Below the pieces are notes generated by a model, which worked only from the letters and a program-made list of their open reading frames with translations, was not told the DNA's origin and made no database searches. Made by a program: the position numbers and the translations under genes. Shown here piece after piece: positions 1-8,964 of a stretch of 64,000 nt of DNA; the stretch's first letter is position 1; every line of letters starts with the position of its first letter. The DNA comes from Cryobacterium sp. Y11 (lineage in GTDB: Bacteria; Actinomycetota; Actinomycetes; Actinomycetales; Microbacteriaceae), in NCBI RefSeq assembly GCF_002929535.1, contig NZ_PJJO01000050.1, positions 308 to 64,307 of the forward strand, given 5' to 3'.

Positions 1-47
1 CCCCACCAACCCGCAAGCCCCACCAAGAATTCCCTCGCGGGAACGAG

Positions 48-86
48 GCGGGCCCCACGTGCACAGCACGCAGGGCCCGCTTTTTT
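48..86 (+). terminator. Rho-independent terminator
   Basis: An 8-bp perfect GC stem (48-55 pairs with 73-80) is followed by six T residues at 81-86. It would end a transcript entering from the left edge; the gene it serves lies outside the window. Confidence 0.85.
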
Positions 87-242
87 GGCTGTGTCAGCCC
101 TCCCAACGTGCGTAGCTCACCATCGATCAACGCTGGCCGTCTTCGGAACTCGCCCCTTTCCAGTTGCAGGGGTGCGCACCAACTTGGCACCATTGACTAT
201 GCAAGAAGCATCACAGCGGATTTGGGCGGGCACGACCCGGTG

Positions 243-435
243 ATGCACGGTTTCGAAAAAGATTATTGGGAACAGCACTGAAACGAGACCGACGATTCAC
301 GCGTTGGCGTACCGAATCCCCATCTCGTCCCGGAGACGAGCTCACTCACTCCCGGAACAGCGCTTGACGCCGGATGCGGTGCCGGCGCCGAAGCCCTCTC
401 GTTACGTGAGAGTAATCTCCAGATCTCGCTCGTGA
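243..435 (+). pseudogene. Remnant of class I SAM-dependent methyltransferase
   Basis: Reading from the ATG at 243 gives a methyltransferase N-terminus: a KDYWEQH segment, then PNPHLVPE, then the SAM-binding motif I (LDAGCGAGAEAL). An in-frame TGA (279-281) follows EQH where these proteins usually have Trp, so one base change could have made it. After motif I the similarity stops abruptly about 60 residues in, and the rest of the catalytic domain is missing. Family members are usually about 200 residues. The gene is therefore both interrupted and truncated, and the next gene starts 70 bp later. The assignment rests on motif I and the segment before it. Confidence 0.6.
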
Positions 436-507
436 CGATTGCGCCCCCGCGAGCACGGTGGCACTATCTCTTCGCGACGCTCAACCATTCACGTACGAGG
501 AGAGAAC

Positions 508-1356
508 ATGCCCGTCATTACCGTCCCGGTTCAGAACGATACCGACGTTGAACTTCACTATGAAGATGTTGGCGTCGGCAATCCCGTCGTGCTCATTCAC
601 GGCTGGCCCCTCAGCGGCAGGTCGTGGGAGGGCCAGGTGCCCGCACTGGTCGACGCCGGCCACAGGGTCATCACTTACGACCGCCGTGGGTTCGGTCAGT
701 CATCACAGCCGTGGAACGGGTACGACTACGACACGTTCGCTGCCGACCTCAAGGTCGTTCTGGACACCCTTGACCTGCGAGAGGTCACCCTGATCGGATT
801 CTCGATGGGCGGTGGCGAGCTCGCCCGATATGTCAGCACCTACGGCACCGATCGCATTGCGAAGCTGGTCTTCGCCAGCGCAGTGCCGCCGTACCTCTGG
901 AAATCGGATGACAACCCTGAAGGGGGTGTCGACGAAGCGCTGGCCCAGTGGTTCCATGACGGCTTGACCGGAGACCGGCCGGCGTTCCTGCATGAATTTC
1001 TTCAGATGTTCTTCACAGCGGGTAAGCCATCGTTGGTCAACAAGCCCCAGGTCAGCTCCGAGCAGATTGCCTATAACCTCGATATCGCTCTGCTGGCCTC
1101 ACCGAAAGGCACCCTCGACGGCACGACAGCATTCGCGACGACGGACTTTCGCGATGATCTGACGAAAATCACCGTGCCGACCCTGGTGATTCACGGCGAC
1201 TCCGACACCATCGTGCCGTTCGAGGTCAGTGGCAAGCGCACGCACGAGGCCATCTCCGGCAGCGAACTCGTGCTGATCGAAGGCGCGCCGCACGGTCTCA
1301 TCGTGTCGCACACAGATGAATGGAACCGGCACGTACTCGCCTTTCTGGCCAAGTAG
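508..1356 (+). CDS. Alpha/beta hydrolase, cofactor-free haloperoxidase type
   Basis: This 282-residue protein matches the non-heme chloroperoxidase/bromoperoxidase branch of alpha/beta hydrolases, which act as esterases and perhydrolases. Visible landmarks are the oxyanion HGWPLSG segment (31-37), the nucleophile elbow GFSMGG with Ser99, the acid in HGDSD (probably Asp233) and the histidine in APHG (His262). Ser, Asp and His spacing matches the bacterial chloroperoxidases. I chose the ATG at 508 because a GAGGAGA ribosome site precedes it; an upstream TTG at 439 would add 23 residues that do not fit the family. It is cytoplasmic, with no signal peptide. It stands alone and converges on the next gene, so its substrate cannot be inferred. 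Confidence 0.85.
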   Translation: MPVITVPVQNDTDVELHYEDVGVGNPVVLIHGWPLSGRSWEGQVPALVDAGHRVITYDRRGFGQSSQPWNGYDYDTFAADLKVVLDTLDLREVTLIGFSMGGGELARYVSTYGTDRIAKLVFASAVPPYLWKSDDNPEGGVDEALAQWFHDGLTGDRPAFLHEFLQMFFTAGKPSLVNKPQVSSEQIAYNLDIALLASPKGTLDGTTAFATTDFRDDLTKITVPTLVIHGDSDTIVPFEVSGKRTHEAISGSELVLIEGAPHGLIVSHTDEWNRHVLAFLAK

Positions 1357-1366
1357 CTGAACCAAG

Positions 1367-1397
1367 GAGGGTTCTTCACCTGCGGTGGAGGACCCTC
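1367..1397. terminator. Hairpin between convergent genes
   Basis: An imperfect 14-bp stem (1367-1380 with 1384-1397, two G-T type mismatches) lies between two convergent stop codons. There is no long T run, so it is a plausible bidirectional terminator only. Confidence 0.4.
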
Positions 1398-1509
1398 TCA
1401 GCAGTAGTACGAGGTTGATGACCACGATTGCGGCGCGATCGCGCCGGGGGTTCCTGGGCCGAATACGGTCCGTGCGCAAAACCCCACTCAACGCAGAATG
1501 AGCCACCTT

Positions 1510-2601
1510 TTAGTCTGATGTCGGGATGAGATTCTCGGCGCGATAGCGGTTAAACAGGGCGGTGAAGGAGTCGATCGTGCGGTGGTGCGGGGTGAAACCC
1601 GCGAGGCGGCTCTTGGTGATGTCGGTGAAGACCTCGATGTTGCGGCCGAGATCGGCGTCGGTGTGCCACCACGAGGCGATGCGCCCCAGGTCGGCCTCAA
1701 CGAGGCCGTTCGCGGCGGCGAGTTCGGCCCAGACCGGCTCCAGGCCGGCCATCTGAACCTCAAGGGGACGCGGCTCGTTCATGAAACCCTGCGGCTCGAC
1801 GCCGAAGTATGCGGCGATCTTCGGCCACATCGCGCGCCAGCGAAAGACGTCGCCGTTGACCACGTTGAACGCCTGGTTGGCGCCGGCATCCGTTGTCGCT
1901 GCCCACACCATCTGCTCAGCGAGGATCGTCGCGTCGGTCATGTCGGTGACGCCGTTCCACTGGGTCTCGCTGCCGGGGAACACAAACGGAATACCGAGGT
2001 GCTTGCACAGGGACGCCTGCGCGGCGAGGGTGAGGCCCATATTCATCAGGTTGCCGACAGCGTGACCGATCACGGTGTGCGAGCGGTGCACCGACCAGGT
2101 AAATCCCTGGCGAGCGGATGCCGCGAACAGCTCGTCTTCCTGCGCATAGTAGAAGTTCGCCACGTCGAGGCGCGGTTCGTCTTCATGGAAGGGGGTGTCG
2201 GGCATGTTGCCCTGCCCGTAGGCCTCGAACGGGCCGAGGTAGTGCTTGAGTCCGGTGACGAGGGCGACGTGGGCAACCGGCGCGTGGGCGAGCGCGGCGA
2301 GGAGGTCGCGGACCATGCCGGCGTTCACCTCGATGTTGAGCTCTTCGGTTTCTTGACGGGACCACGCGGTGAAGAAGACCTGCTCGGGGTTCTCGTCGGC
2401 CAGTGCTTGCTGGAGGTCGGCGGCGGAGCGGAGGTCTGCCTGAATCCACCGCACCCCGGGGAGGTCGCGGCCGCTGCGGCGTGCGAGGGCGAGCACCTGC
2501 CAGCCCTCGGCCGAGAGCTGGTCGACGACGGCGGATCCGGTGATGCCGGAAGCTCCGACAACGAGGGCGGTGCGGGTGCGGGGCTGGGGTGAAGTAGTCA
2601 T
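1510..2601 (-). CDS. PRISE-type short-chain reductase (progesterone 5-beta-reductase/iridoid synthase-like, SDR75)
   Basis: The 363-residue protein starts with a Rossmann motif GASGITG (16-22). It then shows the two signatures of the PRISE group: VTGLKHY (115-121, catalytic Lys) and NFYYAQED (149-156, catalytic Tyr). PRISE enzymes reduce activated C=C bonds of enones with NADPH; bacterial members have no agreed physiological substrate. The ATG at 2601 follows AGAAGG at about 12 bases; a TTG four codons upstream is less likely. It is cytoplasmic and transcribed alone, converging on the hydrolase. The family call is good because both catalytic motifs are intact, but the substrate is unknown. 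Confidence 0.8.
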   Translation of the reverse strand: MTTSPQPRTRTALVVGASGITGSAVVDQLSAEGWQVLALARRSGRDLPGVRWIQADLRSAADLQQALADENPEQVFFTAWSRQETEELNIEVNAGMVRDLLAALAHAPVAHVALVTGLKHYLGPFEAYGQGNMPDTPFHEDEPRLDVANFYYAQEDELFAASARQGFTWSVHRSHTVIGHAVGNLMNMGLTLAAQASLCKHLGIPFVFPGSETQWNGVTDMTDATILAEQMVWAATTDAGANQAFNVVNGDVFRWRAMWPKIAAYFGVEPQGFMNEPRPLEVQMAGLEPVWAELAAANGLVEADLGRIASWWHTDADLGRNIEVFTDITKSRLAGFTPHHRTIDSFTALFNRYRAENLIPTSD

Positions 2602-2754
2602 TACTGGGTGCAACCTTCTGGGGGACTAGGTATTCCTCCCGCCGTGGCAGCCCAGGTGATGGGTGAGGCTGACCGGGCCGGATGCGGCGGCACGACCGCC
2701 GCTGGCGGGCATCCGTTTTTGAGGTGAGGTTGGGCAACGACGACAACGCGCTCA

Positions 2755-3669
2755 CTAGACGCGCGGCGGTGAGTGTTCCTCCGCAACGACGTCTGGCCTG
2801 TTTCGCTTGAGCCAACCCGATATTTTGACAACGATCACAACGATGATCAGGCCCAGGATGAGGCCGAATACGGCCGACATCGCGGTGTCGGTTAGCCAGA
2901 CGACGACGGGTCCGGCGGATTCGACAGCGCCGGTGACGGCGTGCAACACGTCAGAGGGGCCATGCCAAAAAGTCTCGGCCAGGTTGGTGATCACGAGGTG
3001 GCCGCCGACCCACAGCATGGCAACCGTGCCAATGATACCGATCACGCGAAATACGGCCGGCATGGCGGCCACGATGCGGTCGCCGGTGCGGCGCACCCGT
3101 GGCGCGGGGTTTTTCATGAGCGACAGGCCGATGTCGTCGATTTTGACCAGCAGCGCGACCGCGCCGTAGACGAGCACCGTCATACCGAGGCCGATCACTA
3201 CCAAAGCGCCCAGCGTCATCCAAATGCCAAAATCGGGGTCGAGGCTGGCCAGCGCGATCAGCATGATCTCGGTGCTGAGAATGAGGTCGGTGCGGATGGC
3301 GCCGAAGATGAGCTTGCTCTCATCGCGCGATTCGGTTTCGCCGGCGGCGTGATGAGCGCCGAACCATTCGGTGACTTTCTCCGCACCTTCGAAGCACAAG
3401 TAGGTACCGCCGAGAATGAGCAGCCAGGGCAACACCCAGGGCGCGAACGCTGACAGGAGCAATGCGAGCGGGATGATGATGATGAACTTGTTGAACAGAC
3501 TGCCCAGTGCGATGCGCCAGACGACGTGCAGCTCACGCGCCGGCGACAGCCCTTGAACGTATTGCGGGGTGACGGCCGCGTCGTCGATGACGACGCCGGC
3601 GGTCTTGGCGCTGGCTTTAAGCGCGGCGGTGAGGATGTCATCAACGACGGCGAGCAAACCGACTGACAT
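2755..3669 (-). CDS. DUF808 family inner membrane protein (YedI-like)
   Basis: This 304-residue protein has the DUF808 layout: an N-terminal amphipathic stretch (LLAVVDDILTAALKAS), a soluble segment with the DDAAVTPQYVQGL motif, then several membrane segments, including a hydrophobic run near residue 70, a pair near 140-180, one near 215-235 and a strongly hydrophobic C-terminal helix. E. coli YedI is the named relative; its function is not established. The start at 3669 is supported by AAGGAG eight bases upstream. The length is normal for the family. It lies about 150 bp behind the PRISE reductase gene with no sign of co-transcription. Confidence 0.85.
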   Translation of the reverse strand: MSVGLLAVVDDILTAALKASAKTAGVVIDDAAVTPQYVQGLSPARELHVVWRIALGSLFNKFIIIIPLALLLSAFAPWVLPWLLILGGTYLCFEGAEKVTEWFGAHHAAGETESRDESKLIFGAIRTDLILSTEIMLIALASLDPDFGIWMTLGALVVIGLGMTVLVYGAVALLVKIDDIGLSLMKNPAPRVRRTGDRIVAAMPAVFRVIGIIGTVAMLWVGGHLVITNLAETFWHGPSDVLHAVTGAVESAGPVVVWLTDTAMSAVFGLILGLIIVVIVVKISGWLKRNRPDVVAEEHSPPRV

Positions 3670-3822
3670 TTGGTTCTCCTTGGATGGGGTCCGCGTGGGG
3701 CAGCGGCAATGTTCTCCAGAATACCGTGAGGAGGTGGTCGTCGACATCTGCGCCACCGGGATGGGGCGCGGCGTACCGGGGTGGATTTGACGGGCGGAGT
3801 ATCACGGCACCTAAACTGCAGC

Positions 3823-3969
3823 TCACCGCCCACCCTGATCGACGCGGTTCCAGACGGCCTCAAGGACGTCGACAGCGATTGGGTTGGCGCGTACGTCTCG
3901 CGTCCTTACCTGGCCGGTGGCCCAGATGCGAGCTTCGTGTACCTGGGTGAGGTCGATGAGGCCGTTCAT
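3823..3969 (-). CDS. Small hypothetical protein (48 aa)
   Basis: An ATG at 3969 opens a 48-residue frame with a plausible amphipathic composition (starts MNGLIDLTQVHEARIW). It has no good ribosome site and no family I recognise. It could be a fragment of a larger decayed gene. It is the only sensible frame in the 640-bp gap between the DUF808 and CHRD-like genes. Confidence 0.22.
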   Translation of the reverse strand: MNGLIDLTQVHEARIWATGQVRTRDVRANPIAVDVLEAVWNRVDQGGR

Positions 3970-3976
3970 TCTTCGC

Positions 3977-4002
3977 GGCCGCCCGCTCGGGAGCGGGCGG
4001 CC
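3977..4002. repeat. 12-bp perfect inverted repeat
   Basis: GGCCGCCCGCTC (3977-3988) pairs perfectly with 3991-4002 across a 2-base loop. There is no T tract, so a terminator role is uncertain. Confidence 0.6.
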
Positions 4003-4090
4003 AGCCTTGGCATGCCGATGGGCTCGCCTTGCCCGAGTCGATGCGCCCGGAGCTGATCGCGCCCTACCTGCTCGCCCACCTCAACTAGCA

Positions 4091-4129
4091 CCACTAGTCC
4101 AGACCGGCACGCCCGGTCTGGACTGGTGG
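4091..4129. repeat. 17-bp inverted repeat
   Basis: Arms 4091-4107 and 4113-4129 are complementary apart from one G-T pair, with a 5-base loop. No T tract follows on either side. It sits about 180 bp downstream of the convergent CHRD-like gene end. Confidence 0.6.
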
Positions 4130-4312
4130 CAAGCGTCCGGCTCGACTAACGAGAAGGAGCGAGCCTTGACTGCTCCCGTGACGGGGTGGCGTCGGGGAGG
4201 GCCGGGAGCGCTACTTTTTCGTCGAAATCGCCCTCAACTAGCTGATGGCGCATTACCGCTCAGGGAGAACGGTGTGCCACGGATGCTTGGGCCTTGACCG
4301 GGCGGCTCGCAG

Positions 4313-4984
4313 CTAGTGCAGAACTCCGCAGGCGACCGGGTCTGTCGCCTCGGCGGGGAGGGTGGGGTCAAGTTCGCTCGCATTTTCGGGATCACTGAGG
4401 TTGTACGTTCCGTTGCCGTCGTAGTCGTTTCCGTGGATCACGACGACGCCTTGACCGTCGCGGATGGCTTCAGCGATCTGCGCGGCGGTACCGATTCCGG
4501 CCACGTCCGTGAAGCTGATGTTGGTGCGGAGGTAGTTATAGGAGCCGTTCTTCGAGACGGGGAACCGGGAAACGTCCAGAAAACTGGCCGGCGTGGTGTC
4601 TCCACTGGTGTTCAGGGAGACCACAACGGGGCCGTAGGCCGGAACACCCTCCACGGTGTTCAGTCGCCCGTCACCGTTGCTGTCCAACTCCAGGGTGGGG
4701 CACTCGTTCTGTGCCTGTTCCCCATAGTGGATGTGCTGGGCGTGCGGAGCATCGGGCGTCAAGCCCTTTGCTCGGATGCCGATCGCCCGGATCGTCTCGC
4801 CGCGAACGACCGCGATCGCCTTTCCCGAGGCTCCTGAGCCGTTAAGCGCCGTGAGGTTGGCGGTCAGCACTACGTTGCCGCGCACGGGTTTTGGGACATG
4901 TGCTGATGCCGGCACAGCGCCCAGTGACACGGCGACCAGCGCGATAGCACTCGCTCCGAGTACCAATCTGATGTTCTTTTTCAC
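4313..4984 (-). CDS. Secreted CHRD-like protein
   Basis: The 223-residue product has a clear signal peptide: KK near the N-terminus, a hydrophobic core, and cleavage after ASA at about residue 28. The mature part resembles CHRD-domain or Cu/Zn-SOD-like beta-sandwich proteins, with HAQHIH, a Cys-containing CPTLE segment, an Asp-rich DSNGDG loop and VVIHGND. These His residues could bind a metal, but that is inference. Translation starts at GTG 4984, preceded by GGAG seven bases upstream. It is monocistronic. The C-terminus has a second Asp-rich loop (NDYDGNGT) and a Cys near the end that could pair with the first. Confidence 0.65.
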   Translation of the reverse strand: MKKNIRLVLGASAIALVAVSLGAVPASAHVPKPVRGNVVLTANLTALNGSGASGKAIAVVRGETIRAIGIRAKGLTPDAPHAQHIHYGEQAQNECPTLELDSNGDGRLNTVEGVPAYGPVVVSLNTSGDTTPASFLDVSRFPVSKNGSYNYLRTNISFTDVAGIGTAAQIAEAIRDGQGVVVIHGNDYDGNGTYNLSDPENASELDPTLPAEATDPVACGVLH

Positions 4985-5418
4985 GATTCACTCCATTGTG
5001 TTCGCGCCCATCGGGACGATCCCCATGGTTAGATGCGACAGCGTTAGTTCGTAGCCGTCTATCAGATGGATTGGTTTTATTCGCGCGCGTCCTTCGCCCG
5101 CGAGAACGGCGCCGGTTGCGTCATCATTCTCGGGTTGGTTGATGGGCGCAGCCATCGCACCGCAGCTACCCGCCGAGTCCGCAGCACACTGACCCGGGCC
5201 GTGGCACCAGCGTGGGTGGTGACATCCGCTCTGGCAATGAGGGGGCGCCTAGAGATCTCAAAGGCTTTGCCTACCAGGGCCCGCAGGTTGTCGACGGCAG
5301 CAGTTCAAGGCCCAACCCAAAAGCAGCGGCGGGCTGTGCCAGTCCACGGCTCGTCGCGCACGGTTGCTCACATCGCGGGCGCTGGAATATCTCGGACAAC
5401 ATGGCCCTTGTACCAGCT
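4985..5418. other. Intergenic stretch without a recognisable gene
   Basis: The 434 bases between the CHRD-like gene and the next SDR carry open frames on the plus strand, but none has a ribosome site or a family resemblance. It may hold remains of an upstream gene and the SDR promoter. Confidence 0.4.
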
Positions 5419-6084
5419 ATGACTACTATCGCAATCATCGGAGCTGGCTCAGGACTCGGGGCCGCCGTCGCGCGGCGCTTTGGGGCCGAAGGCTTCACCG
5501 TCGCTCTCATCGCCCGCCACCAGGGACGTGTCGATGCCCTCGCCGCCGAACTGCGGGCCGAGGGCATCTCAGCTCACGGTTTCACCGCCGACGTGCGCGA
5601 TCCGGCCTCGATCACTCGCACTCTCGAACAGGTCGCAGAGACTCTCGGCCCGATCGAGGTACTGCAGTACAGCCCGTTGCCACAGAAGGACTTCATGCGC
5701 CCGGTTCTGGAGACCACTCCGGCCGACCTCGTGGGCCCGATTGAGTTCTCCATCTACGGACCCGTCGCCGCCGTTCACCAGGTCCTGCCCGGCATGCGTT
5801 TTCTCGGCGCCAACCGAGGCACCATCCTCTTCGTCAACGGTGGATCCGCCGTGACTCCAGGCCGCAATGTCACCGGCACGTCGATCGCATTCGCCGGACA
5901 GGCCGCCTACGCGCAGCTGCTCAACGAAGTCCTCGCAGAAGAAGGAATCCAGGTCTCCCAGCTCATCATCGGCGGGCGTATCATCGCCGGTGACCCCGAG
6001 AAGGACCCGTCAGTGCTCGCTGAGCACCTCTGGAATCTGCACAGCCGTCGCGATCGCTTTCGCCACCAGGTCAGCGCTGACTAG
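5419..6084 (+). CDS. Atypical SDR lacking the YxxxK catalytic pair
   Basis: The 221-residue protein has the SDR cofactor motif (GAGSGLG) near residue 7 and an Asp after the second strand segment (TADVRD), so it should bind NAD(P). The Ser in FVNGGSA is at the usual place, but where SDRs have YxxxK it reads FAGQ (SIAFAGQAAYAQ), so the proton-relay Tyr and Lys are absent. It may be a non-catalytic or divergent member. The start is uncertain: ATG 5419 gives the right N-terminus but has no clear ribosome site, and ATG 5401 is in frame. It is about 100 bp upstream of another SDR and may be co-transcribed with it. Confidence 0.65.
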   Translation: MTTIAIIGAGSGLGAAVARRFGAEGFTVALIARHQGRVDALAAELRAEGISAHGFTADVRDPASITRTLEQVAETLGPIEVLQYSPLPQKDFMRPVLETTPADLVGPIEFSIYGPVAAVHQVLPGMRFLGANRGTILFVNGGSAVTPGRNVTGTSIAFAGQAAYAQLLNEVLAEEGIQVSQLIIGGRIIAGDPEKDPSVLAEHLWNLHSRRDRFRHQVSAD

Positions 6085-6180
6085 ACAGCATCTTTCACGG
6101 ATGAGCATCCGTTCTAGAAGAAATGTCTTAACCTCGCCAGACGTTGTCTGTGCGCGTACGTTATTGAAAGGAATTTGCTC

Positions 6181-6999
6181 ATGAGCAAGACGTGGTTTAT
6201 TACAGGTGCGTCCAAGGGCTTTGGCCGCGAGTGGGCGGAGGCCGCGCTGGAGCGTGGGGACTCTGTCGCGGGCACCGCACGCAAATTGGAAACACTCGAC
6301 ACCCTCCGTGACGAATACCCCGAAACGTTTCTGCCTCTTCAGCTTGACGTCACGGATAAGGCTGCGGGCATCGCGGCCGTGCAGAAGGCAGCCGAGCACT
6401 TCAGCCGCCTCGATGTTGTCATCAACAACGCTGGATACGGTCATTTCGGCATGGTGGAGGAGGTGACTGAAGCTGAAGCTCGAGCGCAACTGGAGACGAA
6501 CTTGTTCGGCGCCCTGTGGATTACCCAAGCGGCGTTGCCGATCATGCGTCAGCAGGGTTCGGGCCACATCATCCAGGTGTCGAGCATTGGCGGGATCAGC
6601 GCGTTCCCATCTGTTGGCATCTACCATGCGTCGAAGTGGGCACTGGAGGGTTTCTCGCAGTCTCTCTCACAGGAGGTTGCAGGCTTTGGCATCAACGTGA
6701 CGCTGGTGGAACCCGGTGGCTTCTCGACCGATTGGTCCGGGCCATCCGCCTCACATAGCAAGCAGATGTCGGAGTACGCCGATGTCCGACAGGCCGCGGC
6801 GAATCGTCCCTCGGCGAACAACCCGGGCGATCCTACGGCCACCCGCGGCGCGATCCTCAAGGTCGTCGACGCGGAAAAGCCGCCACTGCGCATCTTCTTC
6901 GGTAAGGCGCCCCTAGACATCGCCACGAAGGATTATGAATCACGCCTGGCGACGTGGAACGAATGGCAGCCGGTTTCGATCGAGGCACACGGCCACTGA
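6181..6999 (+). CDS. Classical short-chain dehydrogenase/reductase
   Basis: This 272-residue enzyme has the complete SDR set: TGASKGFG (8-15), NNAGYG (82-87), a catalytic Ser at 134/135, and Tyr148 with Lys152 in YHASK. It should catalyse NAD(P)-dependent carbonyl/alcohol interconversion. The C-terminal tail (PPLRIFFGKAPLDIA) is typical of a common bacterial SDR group of unknown substrate. ATG 6181 is preceded by GAAAGGAA. A decayed relative of its C-terminal third lies at 53797-54088. It lies 96 bp downstream of the atypical SDR on the same strand. Confidence 0.88.
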   Translation: MSKTWFITGASKGFGREWAEAALERGDSVAGTARKLETLDTLRDEYPETFLPLQLDVTDKAAGIAAVQKAAEHFSRLDVVINNAGYGHFGMVEEVTEAEARAQLETNLFGALWITQAALPIMRQQGSGHIIQVSSIGGISAFPSVGIYHASKWALEGFSQSLSQEVAGFGINVTLVEPGGFSTDWSGPSASHSKQMSEYADVRQAAANRPSANNPGDPTATRGAILKVVDAEKPPLRIFFGKAPLDIATKDYESRLATWNEWQPVSIEAHGH

Positions 7000-7207
7000 G
7001 ACTCTGCTGAGTGACATCGTCGGCGTCTGAAAACTTGTGGCGCTGACGCGGGCCTCGGGAATTGGACGCCCCCTGGCCCGCCGATCAAATCGTCAGCATC
7101 CATTCTGGTCGTCAGTGAGTTGCCCATTCGCTATTCGCGGTGATCGCCACTTGTGCAGCGGAATTTCCGCCCATTTCAGGTACTCATAGACAAGGCGGGT
7201 TTTGTCA

Positions 7208-7846
7208 TCACCAGCCGCGTTGTTTCCACTCGGAGAGCTTGCTCCGCTCGGCTCCAATCGTTGTCCCTGCTCCGTGGCCGGGGTGCACCAGTGTGTCGTC
7301 GGGAAGGTAGTCGAAGATTCGGGTGACGATGTCGTTGTACAACGATGTGAAACGCTCAGCATCACCGTTGGTGTTCCCAACTCCGCCGGGGAACAGCGAA
7401 TCGCCAGTGAACAGATGGGCGGGACCAGACGGATCGCGGTAGAGCACGGCAATCGACCCGGGGGTGTGTCCGCGCAGGTGGATTACTTCGAGTTCAATGC
7501 CTTCGATGGACCTGACGTCCCCGTGGTGCAAGGGCATGTCTGTAGGCACGGCAATGTCCGCGATATCGTCGAGACCCGCCGCAGTTGGTGCCTTCGTGAG
7601 TTCCCTGACCTCGCCAAGTGCCCGCACATGATCCCAGTGCGAGTGTGTGGTGATTATGAGGGCCAGCCTGGCGATGGCACTCGTGTCTTTCTGTGCATCT
7701 TCGAGCAGGGTGAAGATAGCGGATGCATCGTCCGCGGCGTCGATCAGTACCTGCGCGCCATTGGATTTCGAAGTGAGTACGTACACGTTGTTGCTCATCT
7801 CAGACACTGAGATGCTGCGAACCGTAAGGTCATTGAGATCGTGCAT
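7208..7846 (-). CDS. Metallo-beta-lactamase-fold hydrolase
   Basis: The 212-residue protein has the full metal-binding set of glyoxalase II-like hydrolases: THSHWDH, then LRGHTPGS, TGDSLFPGG and HPGHG. It should be a two-metal cytoplasmic hydrolase, commonly acting on thioesters or similar substrates, but nothing nearby defines the substrate. ATG 7846 follows a CAGGA ribosome site. The C-terminus (ERSKLSEWKQRGW) is typical of this subgroup in actinobacteria. It is followed by about 200 bp with no gene, and the ABM gene lies 73 bp upstream on the same strand. Confidence 0.85.
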   Translation of the reverse strand: MHDLNDLTVRSISVSEMSNNVYVLTSKSNGAQVLIDAADDASAIFTLLEDAQKDTSAIARLALIITTHSHWDHVRALGEVRELTKAPTAAGLDDIADIAVPTDMPLHHGDVRSIEGIELEVIHLRGHTPGSIAVLYRDPSGPAHLFTGDSLFPGGVGNTNGDAERFTSLYNDIVTRIFDYLPDDTLVHPGHGAGTTIGAERSKLSEWKQRGW

Positions 7847-7919
7847 AGTCCTGTTCCTGTAACCGGTTGTTGGTCTCGCTCGGTGGCGTCGACCAATTCA
7901 GCAATCACCCATTTTTTTG

Positions 7920-8243
7920 CTACTGCGGCATCGTCATTTCTCCCAATGGGCCCCAACCTTCAGCATCGATACGCTCGCTGATGACCTCTGGAATCTTCAC
8001 GAGCGCTTGAGGCATGGCCTTCATAGCCGCCGAGAAGTGACTGCTGTTCACGTGAGCTCCCGCGGCGTCATCGTGGAATGCCTCGACGAGGACGAACTGG
8101 TGAGGATCGTCAACACTGCGCGACCAATCGAACCACAGGTTGCCTGGTTCTTGGCGCGTGGCCTCTGTGAAGTCTCGTGTGAGGTCCAGCCAGCGATCAC
8201 TCCACTCTGGTTTTACAGTGAACTTGGCAACGATGAAAATCAT
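7920..8243 (-). CDS. Antibiotic biosynthesis monooxygenase (ABM) domain protein
   Basis: A 107-residue single-domain protein of the ABM/YgiN family, a ferredoxin-like fold that forms dimers and oxidises quinol-like or polyketide substrates without a cofactor. Features are the FTVKPEW beginning, the FDWSRSVDDPHQFVLVEAF core and the SSHFSAAM helix. ATG 8243 follows GAAAGGA. The frame is open further upstream but without family resemblance, so the short start is preferred. The MBL hydrolase follows 73 bp downstream, so the two genes may share a transcript. Confidence 0.8.
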   Translation of the reverse strand: MIFIVAKFTVKPEWSDRWLDLTRDFTEATRQEPGNLWFDWSRSVDDPHQFVLVEAFHDDAAGAHVNSSHFSAAMKAMPQALVKIPEVISERIDAEGWGPLGEMTMPQ

Positions 8244-8846
8244 GGAATGGTTCCTTTCGTCGGTCACGTCCCATTGAATGGTGGCGCTTCCTAAAAACCT
8301 GACGGTGAGTTGTCCTAGTTTAGGTGGGGCCGCCGATAGTGGCAGTTGGATGATGGATGTTTCGGCGCCGGGCTCGTCGGGAAGTTCTCCGCACTGCACG
8401 ACGACTGGGTCTATGCCTGCGATCGCCACTAAAACTACGTGTCCCGGGTACGACGGCAGCGCCAGAGGAGGGCTTCGTGCAGTCGCCGACAGTCCTCTTA
8501 AGGCACCGCTCAAATCACCGTGACGATCCTGCTGACCAATTTCAGCCTCCACAAGATCACCGCGTTCATCAGCGACAAAATCAAAGCCAACACGAAGAAG
8601 CAGACGTTCGGCGAACCGGGCGTGGCGCTCGTCCGACGCCGCGACCGGGAATTCTATGACTCTGTACACCGGGACCTACCCGCCAGCGGTGACGCCGTCA
8701 GGTACGGCCACAGCGCGCACACTATCCGATGGGACCGGCGGATCTCCCCGGAGAACCTAAACCGGCCCATCGAGGCCACTTGTACCGTCCGAGAGGGCAA
8801 ACCCTTAGCGTTCTGGACAATCCGACGTGCCCTGAAAGGCCCAGAA
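8244..8846. other. 600-bp stretch without a supported gene
   Basis: Long frames exist on both strands, but none shows a recognisable domain or ribosome site. It may be decayed sequence; it leads into the repeat at 8847. Confidence 0.4.
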
Positions 8847-8964
8847 TCGCCAGTCCGGCAGCCAAACGCCGCGAATGGCCGGTCGAGGTTCGCGCAGCAG
8901 CATCCGTTTAAGCAAGAAATCGCTCCTGAGAAGTCTCAGGAGCGATTTCTTTTTGTTCCGACCG
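8847..8964. repeat. Dispersed repeat R1, copy 1
   Basis: About 118 bp beginning TCGCCAGTCCGGCAGCCAAA and ending in the hairpin plus TTTTTGTTCCGACC. A diverged copy lies at 10778-10891. The two copies flank the sigma-factor locus as direct repeats. Confidence 0.8.
8915..8954 (+). terminator. Strong hairpin terminator inside repeat R1
   Basis: A perfect 17-bp stem (8915-8931 with 8934-8950) has a 2-base loop and runs into a T tract. No intact gene reads into it, so it has probably travelled as part of the repeat. Confidence 0.75.

Noticed and set aside
1582-2592. A 336-codon open frame on the plus strand
   Set aside because: It is antisense to the PRISE reductase; no ribosome site or family pattern.
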